From: Allobosea sp. Leaf344
Lineage (GTDB): Bacteria > Pseudomonadota > Alphaproteobacteria > Rhizobiales > Beijerinckiaceae
Direction: 5' to 3'
Length of the DNA: 64,000 bases
Assembly: GCF_001426225.1 (NCBI RefSeq)
Contig: NZ_LMRT01000001.1
Location: 599,090-663,089, forward strand
The notes below the pieces were generated by a model. The model saw only the letters and a list, made by a program, of their open reading frames with translations. It did no database searches and was not told the origin of the DNA. Each line of letters opens with the position of its first letter. Positions within the stretch are counted from its first letter, which is position 1. Below, in pieces: positions 54,501 to 62,800 of the stretch. A program made the translations under genes and the position numbers.

Positions 54501-57500
54501 CTCGGCTCGGTTGGCGATCGGCGCTCCGAGCACGATCTCGTCCTGCCCCGACCAGCGCGCCAGCAGGGCCGCCCAGGCGGCCGCCATCACGATGAAGGGC
54601 GTGGCCTGCCGCGTTCTGGCGAAGGCGAGGATGCGCTCGGCCAGCTCCGGCGGCAGCGCGACCGCGCAGGATGCGCCGGCGTCGCTGCGCTGCGCCGGGC
54701 GCCGATGGTCGAATGGCAGGCTCAACTGCTCCGGCGCTCCCGCAAGCCGTGCCGTCCAGAAGGCGAGATGGGAGGCGATGGCGTCGGGCCCGAGCTGCGC
54801 CCGCTGCCACAGCGCATAATCCGCATACTGGGCCGGAAGCGGCGCGAGGGCCGCGCGCTCGCCCGACACCGCCTCGTGATAGAGCGCCGCCAGCTCGCGC
54901 TGCAGGATGGCGACCGACCACCCGTCGGAGACGATGTGATGCAGCGTCACCAGCACGATGTGATCGGCGGGCCCCAGCTTCAGGACCAGCACGCGCAGCG
55001 GCGGATCGGATTCGAGGTCGAATGGCCGCAGCGCCTCTTCCCGCGCGCGCCTCAGCGCCTCCGCCGGGCCCTGCGCCGAGACATCCTCGCGGCGGAAGCC
55101 GGGCTCGCCCTCGGCCAGCACCTGCTGCGAGGGCTGGCCGCCGCTGTCGGAAAAGCGCGTCCGCAGCGATTCGTGCCGTGCGACCAGCCCCGCGAAAGCC
55201 CGGCGCAGCGCGTCGAGGTCCAGCTCGCCTTCGAGCCGGATCGCGACGGGGATGTTGTAGGCGGGGCTGGCCGGATCGAGCTTGTGCAGGAACCAGAGCC
55301 GCTCCTGCTCGAAGGAGAGCGGGATCGCGGGCGGGCGCGGCAGGGCGCCGAAAGCCACGCCCGCGGCATCGGCGGCGGCGGGCTGGAGCGCATCGATCCG
55401 GGCGGCGAGTTCGCCGAGGCGCGGCGCCTCGAAGAGCAGGCGGATCGGCAGGTCGAGCCCGATGCTCTGCCGCAGATGCGAGGCGAGCTGCGTCGCCAGC
55501 AGCGAATGGCCGCCGAGCTCGAAGAAATGGCTGCCGGTATCGGGCGCGGAGACGCCGAGCACCGCCGCGAAAGCCTCGGCCAGCAGCCGCTCGGTCGCGG
55601 TGCCGGGCGCCACGCCCGTCACGGCGGCGAACTCCGGCTCCGGCAGGGCGCGCTCGTCGAGCTTGCCATGCGGCGTCAGCGGCAGAGCGGGCAGGATGAT
55701 GATGGCGGCCGGCACCATATGCGCCGGCAGGCGCCGCTGCAGGGACGCGCGCAGCGCCTCAGGCTCCGGCGCGGTTTGCGCCTGCTCCGGCACCGCATAG
55801 GCGAGCAACCGGGTCGCCCCCCTGGCGTCCGGACGGGCGATGACCGCCGCCTGAATGATCCCGGGATGGGCGCGCAGCACCGCCTCGACCTCTCCCGGCT
55901 CCACCCGGAAGCCGCGGATCTTCACCTGCGCATCGCTGCGGCCGAGGCAGAGGAGCTGACCGTCCTCGCGCCAGCAGCCGCGATCGCCCGTGCGATAGAG
56001 CCTGCCGAAGACAGGATGCGTGACGAAGCGCGCCGCCGTCTCCGCCTCCCTGTCGAGATAGGCTTCCGCCAGGCCGGCGCCGCCGATGCAGAGTTCGCCC
56101 TCGGCCCCGATGCCGAGCGGCTCCAGCTCCGCATCCAGCACATGCAGGCTGTAATTCGGCAAAGGCCGGCCGATCGGCAGGACCCGCCCGGGATCCGCCG
56201 AGGCCGCGGGCGCGCGATAGGCGGTGGCGTCGATGCAGGCCTCCGTCGGCCCGTAGATGTTGAAGACCGGCACGCCGAGTCTTTGCTGCAGCCGCGCGGC
56301 GAGCGCGCCCGATAGCGGCTCCCCACCCAGCATGAGCTGCTTCAGCGTGGTGCGCGCCGGCGCATCCGGCAGCACCGCCTCAAGGAAGGAGGGGACGGAA
56401 TTGACATGGGTGACCGCGTGGCGCCGCAGGATGTCCCAGAATTGCGCGCCCGAGGCGACGCCGAGTTCGCCGGCGATGACGATGGTCGCTCCGGCCAGGA
56501 GCGGCGTCAGCAACTGCCCGAGCGAGACGTCGAAGCCGATCGCCGCCGCCGCCAGCACCCGGTCCCCCGGCCCGATCGGATCGTGATCGAGCCGGGCATG
56601 AGCGAAATTGACCAGCGCCCCGTGCGAGACCGCGACGCCCTTGGGCCGCCCGGTCGAGCCGGAGGTATAGATGAGATAAGCGAGGCTGCGCGGCGTGAGC
56701 GCGGGCGCCACGAGATCGCCCGACGTCTCGTCATCGGCCTCCACCGCCAGGCGGACGGGCCCCGCAGGCGCGCGCGCGCCCGTCTCGGCATCGACGATGA
56801 CGAAGCCGGCGCCGGCATCCGCGCTCATCGCCTGCAGCCGGTCCTGCGGATAGGCGGGGTCGAGCGGGAGATAGACGCAGCCCGCCTTGAGCAGGCCGAG
56901 CAGCGCGACCACGCTCTGCGGCGAGCGCGGCAGCATCACGCCGACGACGTCGCCGCAGGCGGCGCCCCGCGCCTGGAGCCGTCGCGCGAGACGATCGGAG
57001 GCGGCGTCGAGCTGGGCATAGCTCAGCTGCACCCCGTCGGCGACGATGGCGGGCGCGTCCGGCTGGCGCGCGGCGCGCCTGGCGAAGAGGGCCTGGAGCG
57101 GCTCCTCCGGCACGGCCAGGCGCCGCCCCTCGCTCCAGCTGGCCAGCAATCGCCGCTCCACCGGCACCAGGCCGTCGATGCGCGTGAGCGCTGTCGCCTC
57201 GCCTGCCGTGACGTCGCGGATGACCTCGCGCAGGCACAGGGCGAAGCGCTCGACCTCGGCCCGCGCCAGGATGGCCGGATCGAACCGCAGGGCGATCGCC
57301 AGCCCGGTGCGATCGGCGGCTTCGTCGACATAGATCCCCAGCGCCGAGGTTTCGCGGCGGCGCAGCGGCAGCGACCAGACCGGCCGGCCGCCGATGCTGG
57401 GGCGCAGCTCGCGCAGCGGCGGCATCATCGTCACGGCGACGTCGAACAGGCTGCGATCGGCGCGGTCGGCGAAGGCGCCGTCGGCGGCGAGATGCCGGCC

Positions 57501-58547
57501 GAGCGCGTCGATCGGAAGGCGCTGATGGCGGAGATCCGCGTCGAAACCCGCCGCGAGCGCCCGCAGCGCCCCGCTCAGATCGTCCTCCGGCGCGATCCGG
57601 CAGCGGAGCGGGACCATCCCCGCCAGCATCCCGATCACGGCGCGGCTGGCGAGGTCGCGGCCATGCAGCGCCATGCCCAGCGAAAACTCGCGCAGCCGGT
57701 AGCGGCGCGAAAGCGCGATCGCAATCGTCGCCAGCAGCGCGCGATGCAGCGTGGTCCCGGCCGCCTGCGCGGCGGTGTCGAGGGCCTCGAACTCGCTCCG
57801 GTCGAGGCTGAAGGCGATGTCGTCCTGCTCCTCGCCGGGGGGCGGCGCAGCGACCTCCATCGGCTTCGGGCGACCCGCGAAGACCAGGGCGGGCAGAGGC
57901 GAGAGCCGCGCGCGCCAATAGGCGAGATCCTCCTGATAGCGTGCGGAGGCGGCATAGGCTTCGTCTTCATCGACGATGCGGCGATACTGCGCCTGCGGGA
58001 TCGCCGGAGTATCCGCACCCGCTTCCTCGCCGGGCTCCGCCTCGCCGCAGAGCGAGCGATAGGCCCGCAGCCAGTAGAGCTGCGCCAGCCCGATCGAGAC
58101 GCCGTCGGCCGCGAGGTGATGCGCCAGCATCAGCAGCCGCCAGCGCGCCGGGCCGAGCCTTATGAGCTCGACCCGGAACAGCGGCTCCTCGTCCAGGCGA
58201 AAGCCCCGCTCCTGCGCGGCGCGCAGATGAGCGCGCAGTGCCGCATCCGGCTCCGCGGCTTGCGAGAGGTCGACCAGGGCGAAGGGCGGAGCGCCCGCCG
58301 GCTCGAGCCATTGCAGCGGCCTGTCCCGGCACACCCTGAGGCGCAGCCCGTCCTGCCTGCCCATCATCAGGCGCACGGCCTGGCGCGCGAGATCGGGGTC
58401 GATCTCGCTGTCGAAGGCGACGAGACAGCCGAGCTGATACGCGGCGGGATCGTCGATCAGGCAGGTATCGAGCCAGACGGCGCGCTGCGCATGGCTGAGG
58501 GGAAAGAGTTCGCGGGTCGGCGCGGGCGGCTTCTGCTGGATCGTCAT
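51510..58547 (-). CDS. two-module non-ribosomal peptide synthetase (C-A-T-C-A-T-TE)
   Basis: 2345 residues from the ATG at 58547, which overlaps the MATE stop; longer frames overlap that gene. Domains: C1 with HHLAADG at 143-149; A1 with TSGSTG at 628; T1 serine 1015 (GGHSL); C2 with HHIVSDG at 1203; A2 with TSGSTG at 1681; T2 serine 2069; and a C-terminal thioesterase with GHSFGG, serine 2198, and a His in CDHYAVLN. By alignment to GrsA from memory, the specificity residues read DVGNMGIIDK (A1) and DVGNIGAIDK (A2). These are nearly equal, and the Asp at position 331 resembles ornithine/arginine-type codes (tentative). C1 probably accepts the chain from the PKS ACP. No epimerase domain is present. 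Confidence 0.95.
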   Translation of the reverse strand: MTIQQKPPAPTRELFPLSHAQRAVWLDTCLIDDPAAYQLGCLVAFDSEIDPDLARQAVRLMMGRQDGLRLRVCRDRPLQWLEPAGAPPFALVDLSQAAEPDAALRAHLRAAQERGFRLDEEPLFRVELIRLGPARWRLLMLAHHLAADGVSIGLAQLYWLRAYRSLCGEAEPGEEAGADTPAIPQAQYRRIVDEDEAYAASARYQEDLAYWRARLSPLPALVFAGRPKPMEVAAPPPGEEQDDIAFSLDRSEFEALDTAAQAAGTTLHRALLATIAIALSRRYRLREFSLGMALHGRDLASRAVIGMLAGMVPLRCRIAPEDDLSGALRALAAGFDADLRHQRLPIDALGRHLAADGAFADRADRSLFDVAVTMMPPLRELRPSIGGRPVWSLPLRRRETSALGIYVDEAADRTGLAIALRFDPAILARAEVERFALCLREVIRDVTAGEATALTRIDGLVPVERRLLASWSEGRRLAVPEEPLQALFARRAARQPDAPAIVADGVQLSYAQLDAASDRLARRLQARGAACGDVVGVMLPRSPQSVVALLGLLKAGCVYLPLDPAYPQDRLQAMSADAGAGFVIVDAETGARAPAGPVRLAVEADDETSGDLVAPALTPRSLAYLIYTSGSTGRPKGVAVSHGALVNFAHARLDHDPIGPGDRVLAAAAIGFDVSLGQLLTPLLAGATIVIAGELGVASGAQFWDILRRHAVTHVNSVPSFLEAVLPDAPARTTLKQLMLGGEPLSGALAARLQQRLGVPVFNIYGPTEACIDATAYRAPAASADPGRVLPIGRPLPNYSLHVLDAELEPLGIGAEGELCIGGAGLAEAYLDREAETAARFVTHPVFGRLYRTGDRGCWREDGQLLCLGRSDAQVKIRGFRVEPGEVEAVLRAHPGIIQAAVIARPDARGATRLLAYAVPEQAQTAPEPEALRASLQRRLPAHMVPAAIIILPALPLTPHGKLDERALPEPEFAAVTGVAPGTATERLLAEAFAAVLGVSAPDTGSHFFELGGHSLLATQLASHLRQSIGLDLPIRLLFEAPRLGELAARIDALQPAAADAAGVAFGALPRPPAIPLSFEQERLWFLHKLDPASPAYNIPVAIRLEGELDLDALRRAFAGLVARHESLRTRFSDSGGQPSQQVLAEGEPGFRREDVSAQGPAEALRRAREEALRPFDLESDPPLRVLVLKLGPADHIVLVTLHHIVSDGWSVAILQRELAALYHEAVSGERAALAPLPAQYADYALWQRAQLGPDAIASHLAFWTARLAGAPEQLSLPFDHRRPAQRSDAGASCAVALPPELAERILAFARTRQATPFIVMAAAWAALLARWSGQDEIVLGAPIANRAEPATQALIGFFVNTVALRADLTGRPGFGTLVERLRDHALDVFAHAALPLEQIVEAVKPVRRPGLHPLFQSVIAYQSAPPAKLAFAGLTASALPLPETTAKFDLTLVVNECEGAFEASITYALDLFLPKTMARLAEQLPRLLEAALAAPERPFTQLALLDEAAQARLAAASREPAHGQPLDTIPALFACRVAEQPEREAVRYRAVSLSFAELDRRANRLAHALITWGVGPGRPVAVLLGRSEALVIAALGIMKAGGVYMPVDPSHPAQRIAAILAQARPSVILADRETCTLAPRQWPALLCDAGDWHGPRQDEPTDAERLEPLTPQSPAYIIHTSGSTGAPKGVVVSHAALANLAAARQGHDPIGPGDRVLATLSVSFDVSIGQLVTPLLSGATVVVADDAGALAGPEFWSLMARESITSLNSGPAFLDAMLDTPPPALALRRLILGGEPFPVALARRLRAALPGTEIVNAYGPTESCIDAAIHRYDGTETGATLPIGRALPDYRVILLDEALQPVPPGIVGEICIGGPSVAIGYLALPQETAERFVPDPFGAAGERLYRSGDLGRLDDAGEISFLGRADRQVKIRGFRIELEEVAAALSSHPEIRSAVAVLRDHQGEPAILAYAVPENGDTARPVADWRGHLEARLPHYMVPSALVLLAALPMTVNGKLDLAALPAPEAGDRAEKTAPRDALDQALVAIVGSLLQCEVGIDDNFFGLGGHSLQALRLAAACQAQLQVALPIAAIYRHQTIRALADAIASGKALQARGPLVRLGDGPGRPVFCFHPVGGASFGYIGLAEALAGRRPVYGVQASGLEAGEPLAETIDSMMEAYLGAIRSVQPVGPYALLGHSFGGLAAFEITRRLEAVGEVVDRLVLLDTSAAGEAWTMEMAQYTAHRIVRLEKERSGSTAPIDPDQERRVAAIVANNMRLSETYVPEIIATPMIYLLARRGDLPPDGRRDYWQAMSERPLAYPPLDCDHYAVLNRDNVAKLAVLFDQP

Positions 58548-59893
58548 GGTAAATCCGTGGAGGGGAGCAGGGCGCGGGGCCGGAGCGTTCCGGCATGGCG
58601 CGCGGCGATGCGCATCAGCAGCAGAGCGAGCCGCGCGGCGCTGGTGAGCAGGATGGCGCCGACGAGGCCGCCGGCGCCGAGCCCCTGCGAGAAGGCCAGC
58701 ATGGCGGCGAGCGGCGGCGTCGCGGCCATGCTCGCGATCTGGATCGCGGTGGGAACGGCGATGTCGTGCAAAGCGCGCAGCCCGGCCGAAGCCGCGAGGC
58801 TGAGCCCGTCGAGCATCAGGACGAGGCCGATGACGGGCAGCAGCGCCGCCATCGCGCCGGCGAGGCCCGGGTCGGGGGCATAGGCCCGCGCCACCTCTCC
58901 CGGCGCGAGCAGCCAGAGCAGCGTCACCGGGGACAGCATCAGCGCCAGCGTGACGAGATCGCGCCGCAGCCGCGCCGGCCTGGCCTCGGCCGACGCGGCC
59001 GCCACTCGGATGGCGGCGGCGTCGCCGATGCCGGCCGCCAGCAGCAGCGCCGGCAGGCTCAGGATCCAGCAGGACGCATAGGCCGCGAGCGGCACGGGGC
59101 CGAGCCAGCCGGCGAAGATCGTCAGCCAAAGGCCGAGCAGATGCAGGGTGCCCGCGGCACCGGCGGCGGAGAGGCCCAGCCCGATCTGCCGGGCCCGGTC
59201 CCGATGCGGGATCGGCTCCGCGCCGGCCCCGTCCGGCCGCTCGATGCGCAGCAGGGTCAGCACCAGCGCGATCGCCAGCGCCAGCCGCACGAGCGCGGTG
59301 GCCAGCGCCGAACCCAGCGCGCCCAGCGCCGGCACGCCCCAACCGCCGGCGATCAGCAGAGCGTTCAGAGCGAGATTGACGAGGTTGGCGAGCAGCATCG
59401 AGACGGCGACCAGGCCCGGCCGGCCGATCCCCTCGAGATGCACCGCGCAGGCCAGGGCGACCAGCCCGGCCGGGAGACCGAGCGCGGCGACCAGCATGAC
59501 AGGCGCGGCCGCGGCCACGAGGCCGGCCTCCTGGCCGCCCGCCAGCAGCAGCGCCGGAGCGAGCCAGGCGGCGGCGAGGCCGAGCCCGGCCATGGCGGCG
59601 GCGCAGGCCATGGCCCGCCGCCAGATCGCCAGCCGCCGCGCGCGCTCCGCCGGCGGTCTCGCGGCAGCGACCAGCACCAGCGCCGACAGGATGAAGGCGC
59701 CGAAGACCTCGCTCAGCCGCCCAAAACTGCCCTCGGCGAGCGTCGCCACGGCGAGCTCCCGCGCGCCGAACCGGGCCAGCATGACGGCGTCGACCAGCAC
59801 CATGGCGGCCAGCCCCGCCCGCGAGACGAGCATCGGCGCGGCGAGGCGCAGCAGCGAAGGCGCGATCGCGGCATCGGTCGGGGCGCGGGTCAT
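58544..59893 (-). CDS. MATE-family efflux transporter
   Basis: 449 residues with about twelve hydrophobic helices. The paired-half layout is visible: the first half begins APSLLRLAAPMLVSRAGLAA and the second LSAAGAAGTLHLLGLWLTIF, with GIGDAAAIRVAAA near the usual GxGxAxxxxV position. The start at 59893 is 1 nt from the PKS stop, and the end overlaps the NRPS start by 4 nt. It is co-transcribed with the synthases and may export the product or a precursor, or confer self-resistance. Confidence 0.85.
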   Translation of the reverse strand: MTRAPTDAAIAPSLLRLAAPMLVSRAGLAAMVLVDAVMLARFGARELAVATLAEGSFGRLSEVFGAFILSALVLVAAARPPAERARRLAIWRRAMACAAAMAGLGLAAAWLAPALLLAGGQEAGLVAAAAPVMLVAALGLPAGLVALACAVHLEGIGRPGLVAVSMLLANLVNLALNALLIAGGWGVPALGALGSALATALVRLALAIALVLTLLRIERPDGAGAEPIPHRDRARQIGLGLSAAGAAGTLHLLGLWLTIFAGWLGPVPLAAYASCWILSLPALLLAAGIGDAAAIRVAAASAEARPARLRRDLVTLALMLSPVTLLWLLAPGEVARAYAPDPGLAGAMAALLPVIGLVLMLDGLSLAASAGLRALHDIAVPTAIQIASMAATPPLAAMLAFSQGLGAGGLVGAILLTSAARLALLLMRIAARHAGTLRPRALLPSTDLP

Positions 59894-59894
59894 C

Positions 59895-62800
59895 TCAAGC
59901 AGCGAGGTTCGCCTGCGCCGGACCGGCGGGCTCGGCCGGCTGGCCCGGCGCGGCGCCCGCGAAACCGCGCGCCACCACATCGACCACGCCGGAGACCGTG
60001 CCGGCCTGGATCATCTGCATCACCGAGACCGGCCGCCCGAGCGTCTGCTCCAGCGCCTCCGCCAGTTCGACCGCCATCAGCGAATCGAGGCCGAGCTCCG
60101 ACAGGGCGCGGTCGGGCTCCACCTGGGCGGGCGGCGAGCCGACGACGCGGGCGACGCTGTCGGTGACGCAGGCCAGGATCGCGGCGCGGCGCTCCTCCGG
60201 GCTCATGGCGGCCAGCGCATCGGCCATCGATCCGGCATCCTGGCCGATCACCGCCATGCCCTCCGGGATCAGCTCGGAGAAGCGCGGCGTGCGCGCGCCG
60301 GGCAGGCTCTGGCCCAGCCGCAGCAGGTTGAACTGAGCGGCCGAGACCACGCCGGCCCCCGCGGCCATCAGCCGGCCGAGTTCGGCCAGAATGACCTTCG
60401 TCGGCGTCGCCTCCATGCCGGCGCGCTGTTCGAGCAGGCTCTCCACCTGCGCGTTGCGGGTGAGGAAGCCGCTATCCTTGATCGCGCCCCAGCCGACGGA
60501 CAGCGCCGGACGCCCCGCCGCGCGCCGCAGCTCGGCCAGCGCGTTCAGGAAGCTGTTGGCCGCGACATAGACGGCCTGGCCGGGATTGCCGACGACCACG
60601 GCGGAGGATGAGAACATGACGAAATGATCGAGCTCGTCCTGCAGCGTCGCGCGGTGCAGCGTCCAGGCTCCGAGCATCTTGGCCGCCATGACGTCATGCA
60701 TCAGCCTGCGGTCGACCTTGAGGAGAGGGGCGTCCTCGATCAGCGCGGCCGAATGGATCACGCCCCGCAGCGGCGGCATGGTGGCGCGCACCTCCCGCAG
60801 CACAGCTTCGAGCGCCGCGGCATCCGAGACATCGGCCGCGAAAGCGCGCGGGGCGGCGCCGGCCGCGTGCATCCGCGCCAGCCCGGCCTGCGCCTCCGCC
60901 GTGGCATCGCCGCGACGGGAGACGAGCGCCAGCGAGCGCGCGCCCTGCGCCACCAGCCATTCGGCGGTGGCGAGGCCGACGCCGCCGAGGCCGCCGGTGA
61001 CGAGATAGGTGGCATCGGGCCGGATCAGCCCGGCGCCGCTCGCCACCACCGTCAGCCTGTCCTGCGGCTCGGCATCCAGGGCGATCACCAGCTTGCCGAC
61101 ATGGCGGGCCTGCTGCATGGCGCGGAAGGCTTCCGCCGCGCGCGAGATCGGCATGAGCTGATGCGGCAGCGGGCGCAGCTCGCCCCCGGACAGCGCCGCG
61201 ACGATCCGGGCGAAGACGCGCTGCGCCAGATCCGGCCGCTCGACCAGCAGCGTATCGGCGTCGATCCCGAAATAGCTGAGGTTCTGGCGGAACGGCCGCA
61301 GGCCGATGCGGCTATTGGCGTAGAGATCACGCTTGCCGATTTCGAGGAAGCGGCCGAAGGGCTTCAGCACCTGCAGCCCCTTGGTGATCGCCTCCCCGGC
61401 CAGCGAGTTGAGCACGACATCGACGCCCTTGCCGCCGGTCAGCCGCATGACGTCGTCGGCGAAGGCGAGCGAGCGCGAGCTCAGCACATGATCGGCGCCC
61501 AAAGTCCTGACCAGCTGCTGCTTGTCGTCCGAGCTCGCGGTCGCGAAGATCACCGCGCCCTTCAGCCTGGCGATCTGCAGGGCGGCGAGGCCGACCCCGC
61601 CCGCCGCACCATGGATCAGCACGGATTCGCCCGGCTGGATCCGGGCGAGATGGTCGAGCGCGTACCAGGCCGTGACGAAGGCGGTCGGAATCGTCGCCGC
61701 TTCGGCGAAGCTCAGGCCCGCCGGGATCGCGGCGGCGCTGTCGACGCTGGTGGTGACATGGCTGGCGAAGCAGGAGGAGGCGAAGGCGATGACGCGGTCG
61801 CCCGGGCCGAACGCGGTCACGCCCGGCCCGACGCGCACGACCTCGCCGGCGCATTCCATGCCGATGGTCGGCCCCGAAAACCCTTTCTCGACCGCCTCCT
61901 CCGGCAGCATGCCCATGGTCCAGAGCACGTCGCGGAAATTGAGCCCCGCGGCCCGTATCGCGATCTCGATCTCGCCTCGCCCCGGCGCGCGACGCTCGAT
62001 CTCGCGCAGATGCAGCGAGGCGATGCCGCCGGCCGGCAGGAAATCGAGGCGGAAGGGCCGCCCCTCCCCGCCGGCCGTGGCCCGTTCCGGAGAGGAGGCG
62101 AGGCGCGTCTGGTCGGCGATCGAGCTTTCGCGGGTGCGGTGGACGTAGCGGCGCCCGCCCTCGAGTAGGGTCTCGGTCTCGTCGTCGCGGCGAAGCAGGG
62201 CCTGCGCCAGGCTCCTGCCGGCGGCGAGATCGCCGGGTTCGGCGTGGAGATCGATCAGCCGGCCGCCGATCGCGACCTGCTCATTGGCGATGACGCGGCT
62301 GACGCCGGCGATCGTCGCCTGGAACGGATCGCGCGGGGCGGCTCCCGAGGGGCTGGCGAAGGCGCCGCGCGTGACGATGGTCAGCACCGCCGCCACAGGC
62401 GGGGCAGCCGCGTCGACGGGGCGAAGCTCGAGAGCGCGGGCGAGCTGGATCGCGCTGAGGCAGCGCATCTCCTGCCGCGCCAGAATGCCGGCCTCCTCGC
62501 TGGCGGCCTCGGCGAAGCCGGCGAGATGGACGAATTCGACGGCGAGCGGCTCCGCGGCGACGATGGTCGCGAGATCCTCATCCGTCGGCTCGGCAGGCAG
62601 TTCGTGGATGGCGGCTCCGCCGATGCCCTGCAGCGCGTCCGCCAGTGCTGCGACCAGCGGGCAGTCGCGCTCGGCAGGCCCGATGACCAGAGCGCGCCGG
62701 CCGGGCAGGCGCGGCTCGGGCGCCGGTGCAGGCGCAGATGCTTTGGCGGGGCGCCGCACCAGCAGCAGCGCATGAAGCGCCGTCACATCCCCCGGCAGCG

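Noticed and set aside
51261-56315. Open plus-strand frame of about 1680 codons opposite the NRPS gene
   Set aside because: It is the antisense shadow of a GC-rich coding region. The translation is rich in Arg, Gln, Asp and Gly with no motif, while the minus strand shows clear C, A and T domain motifs.
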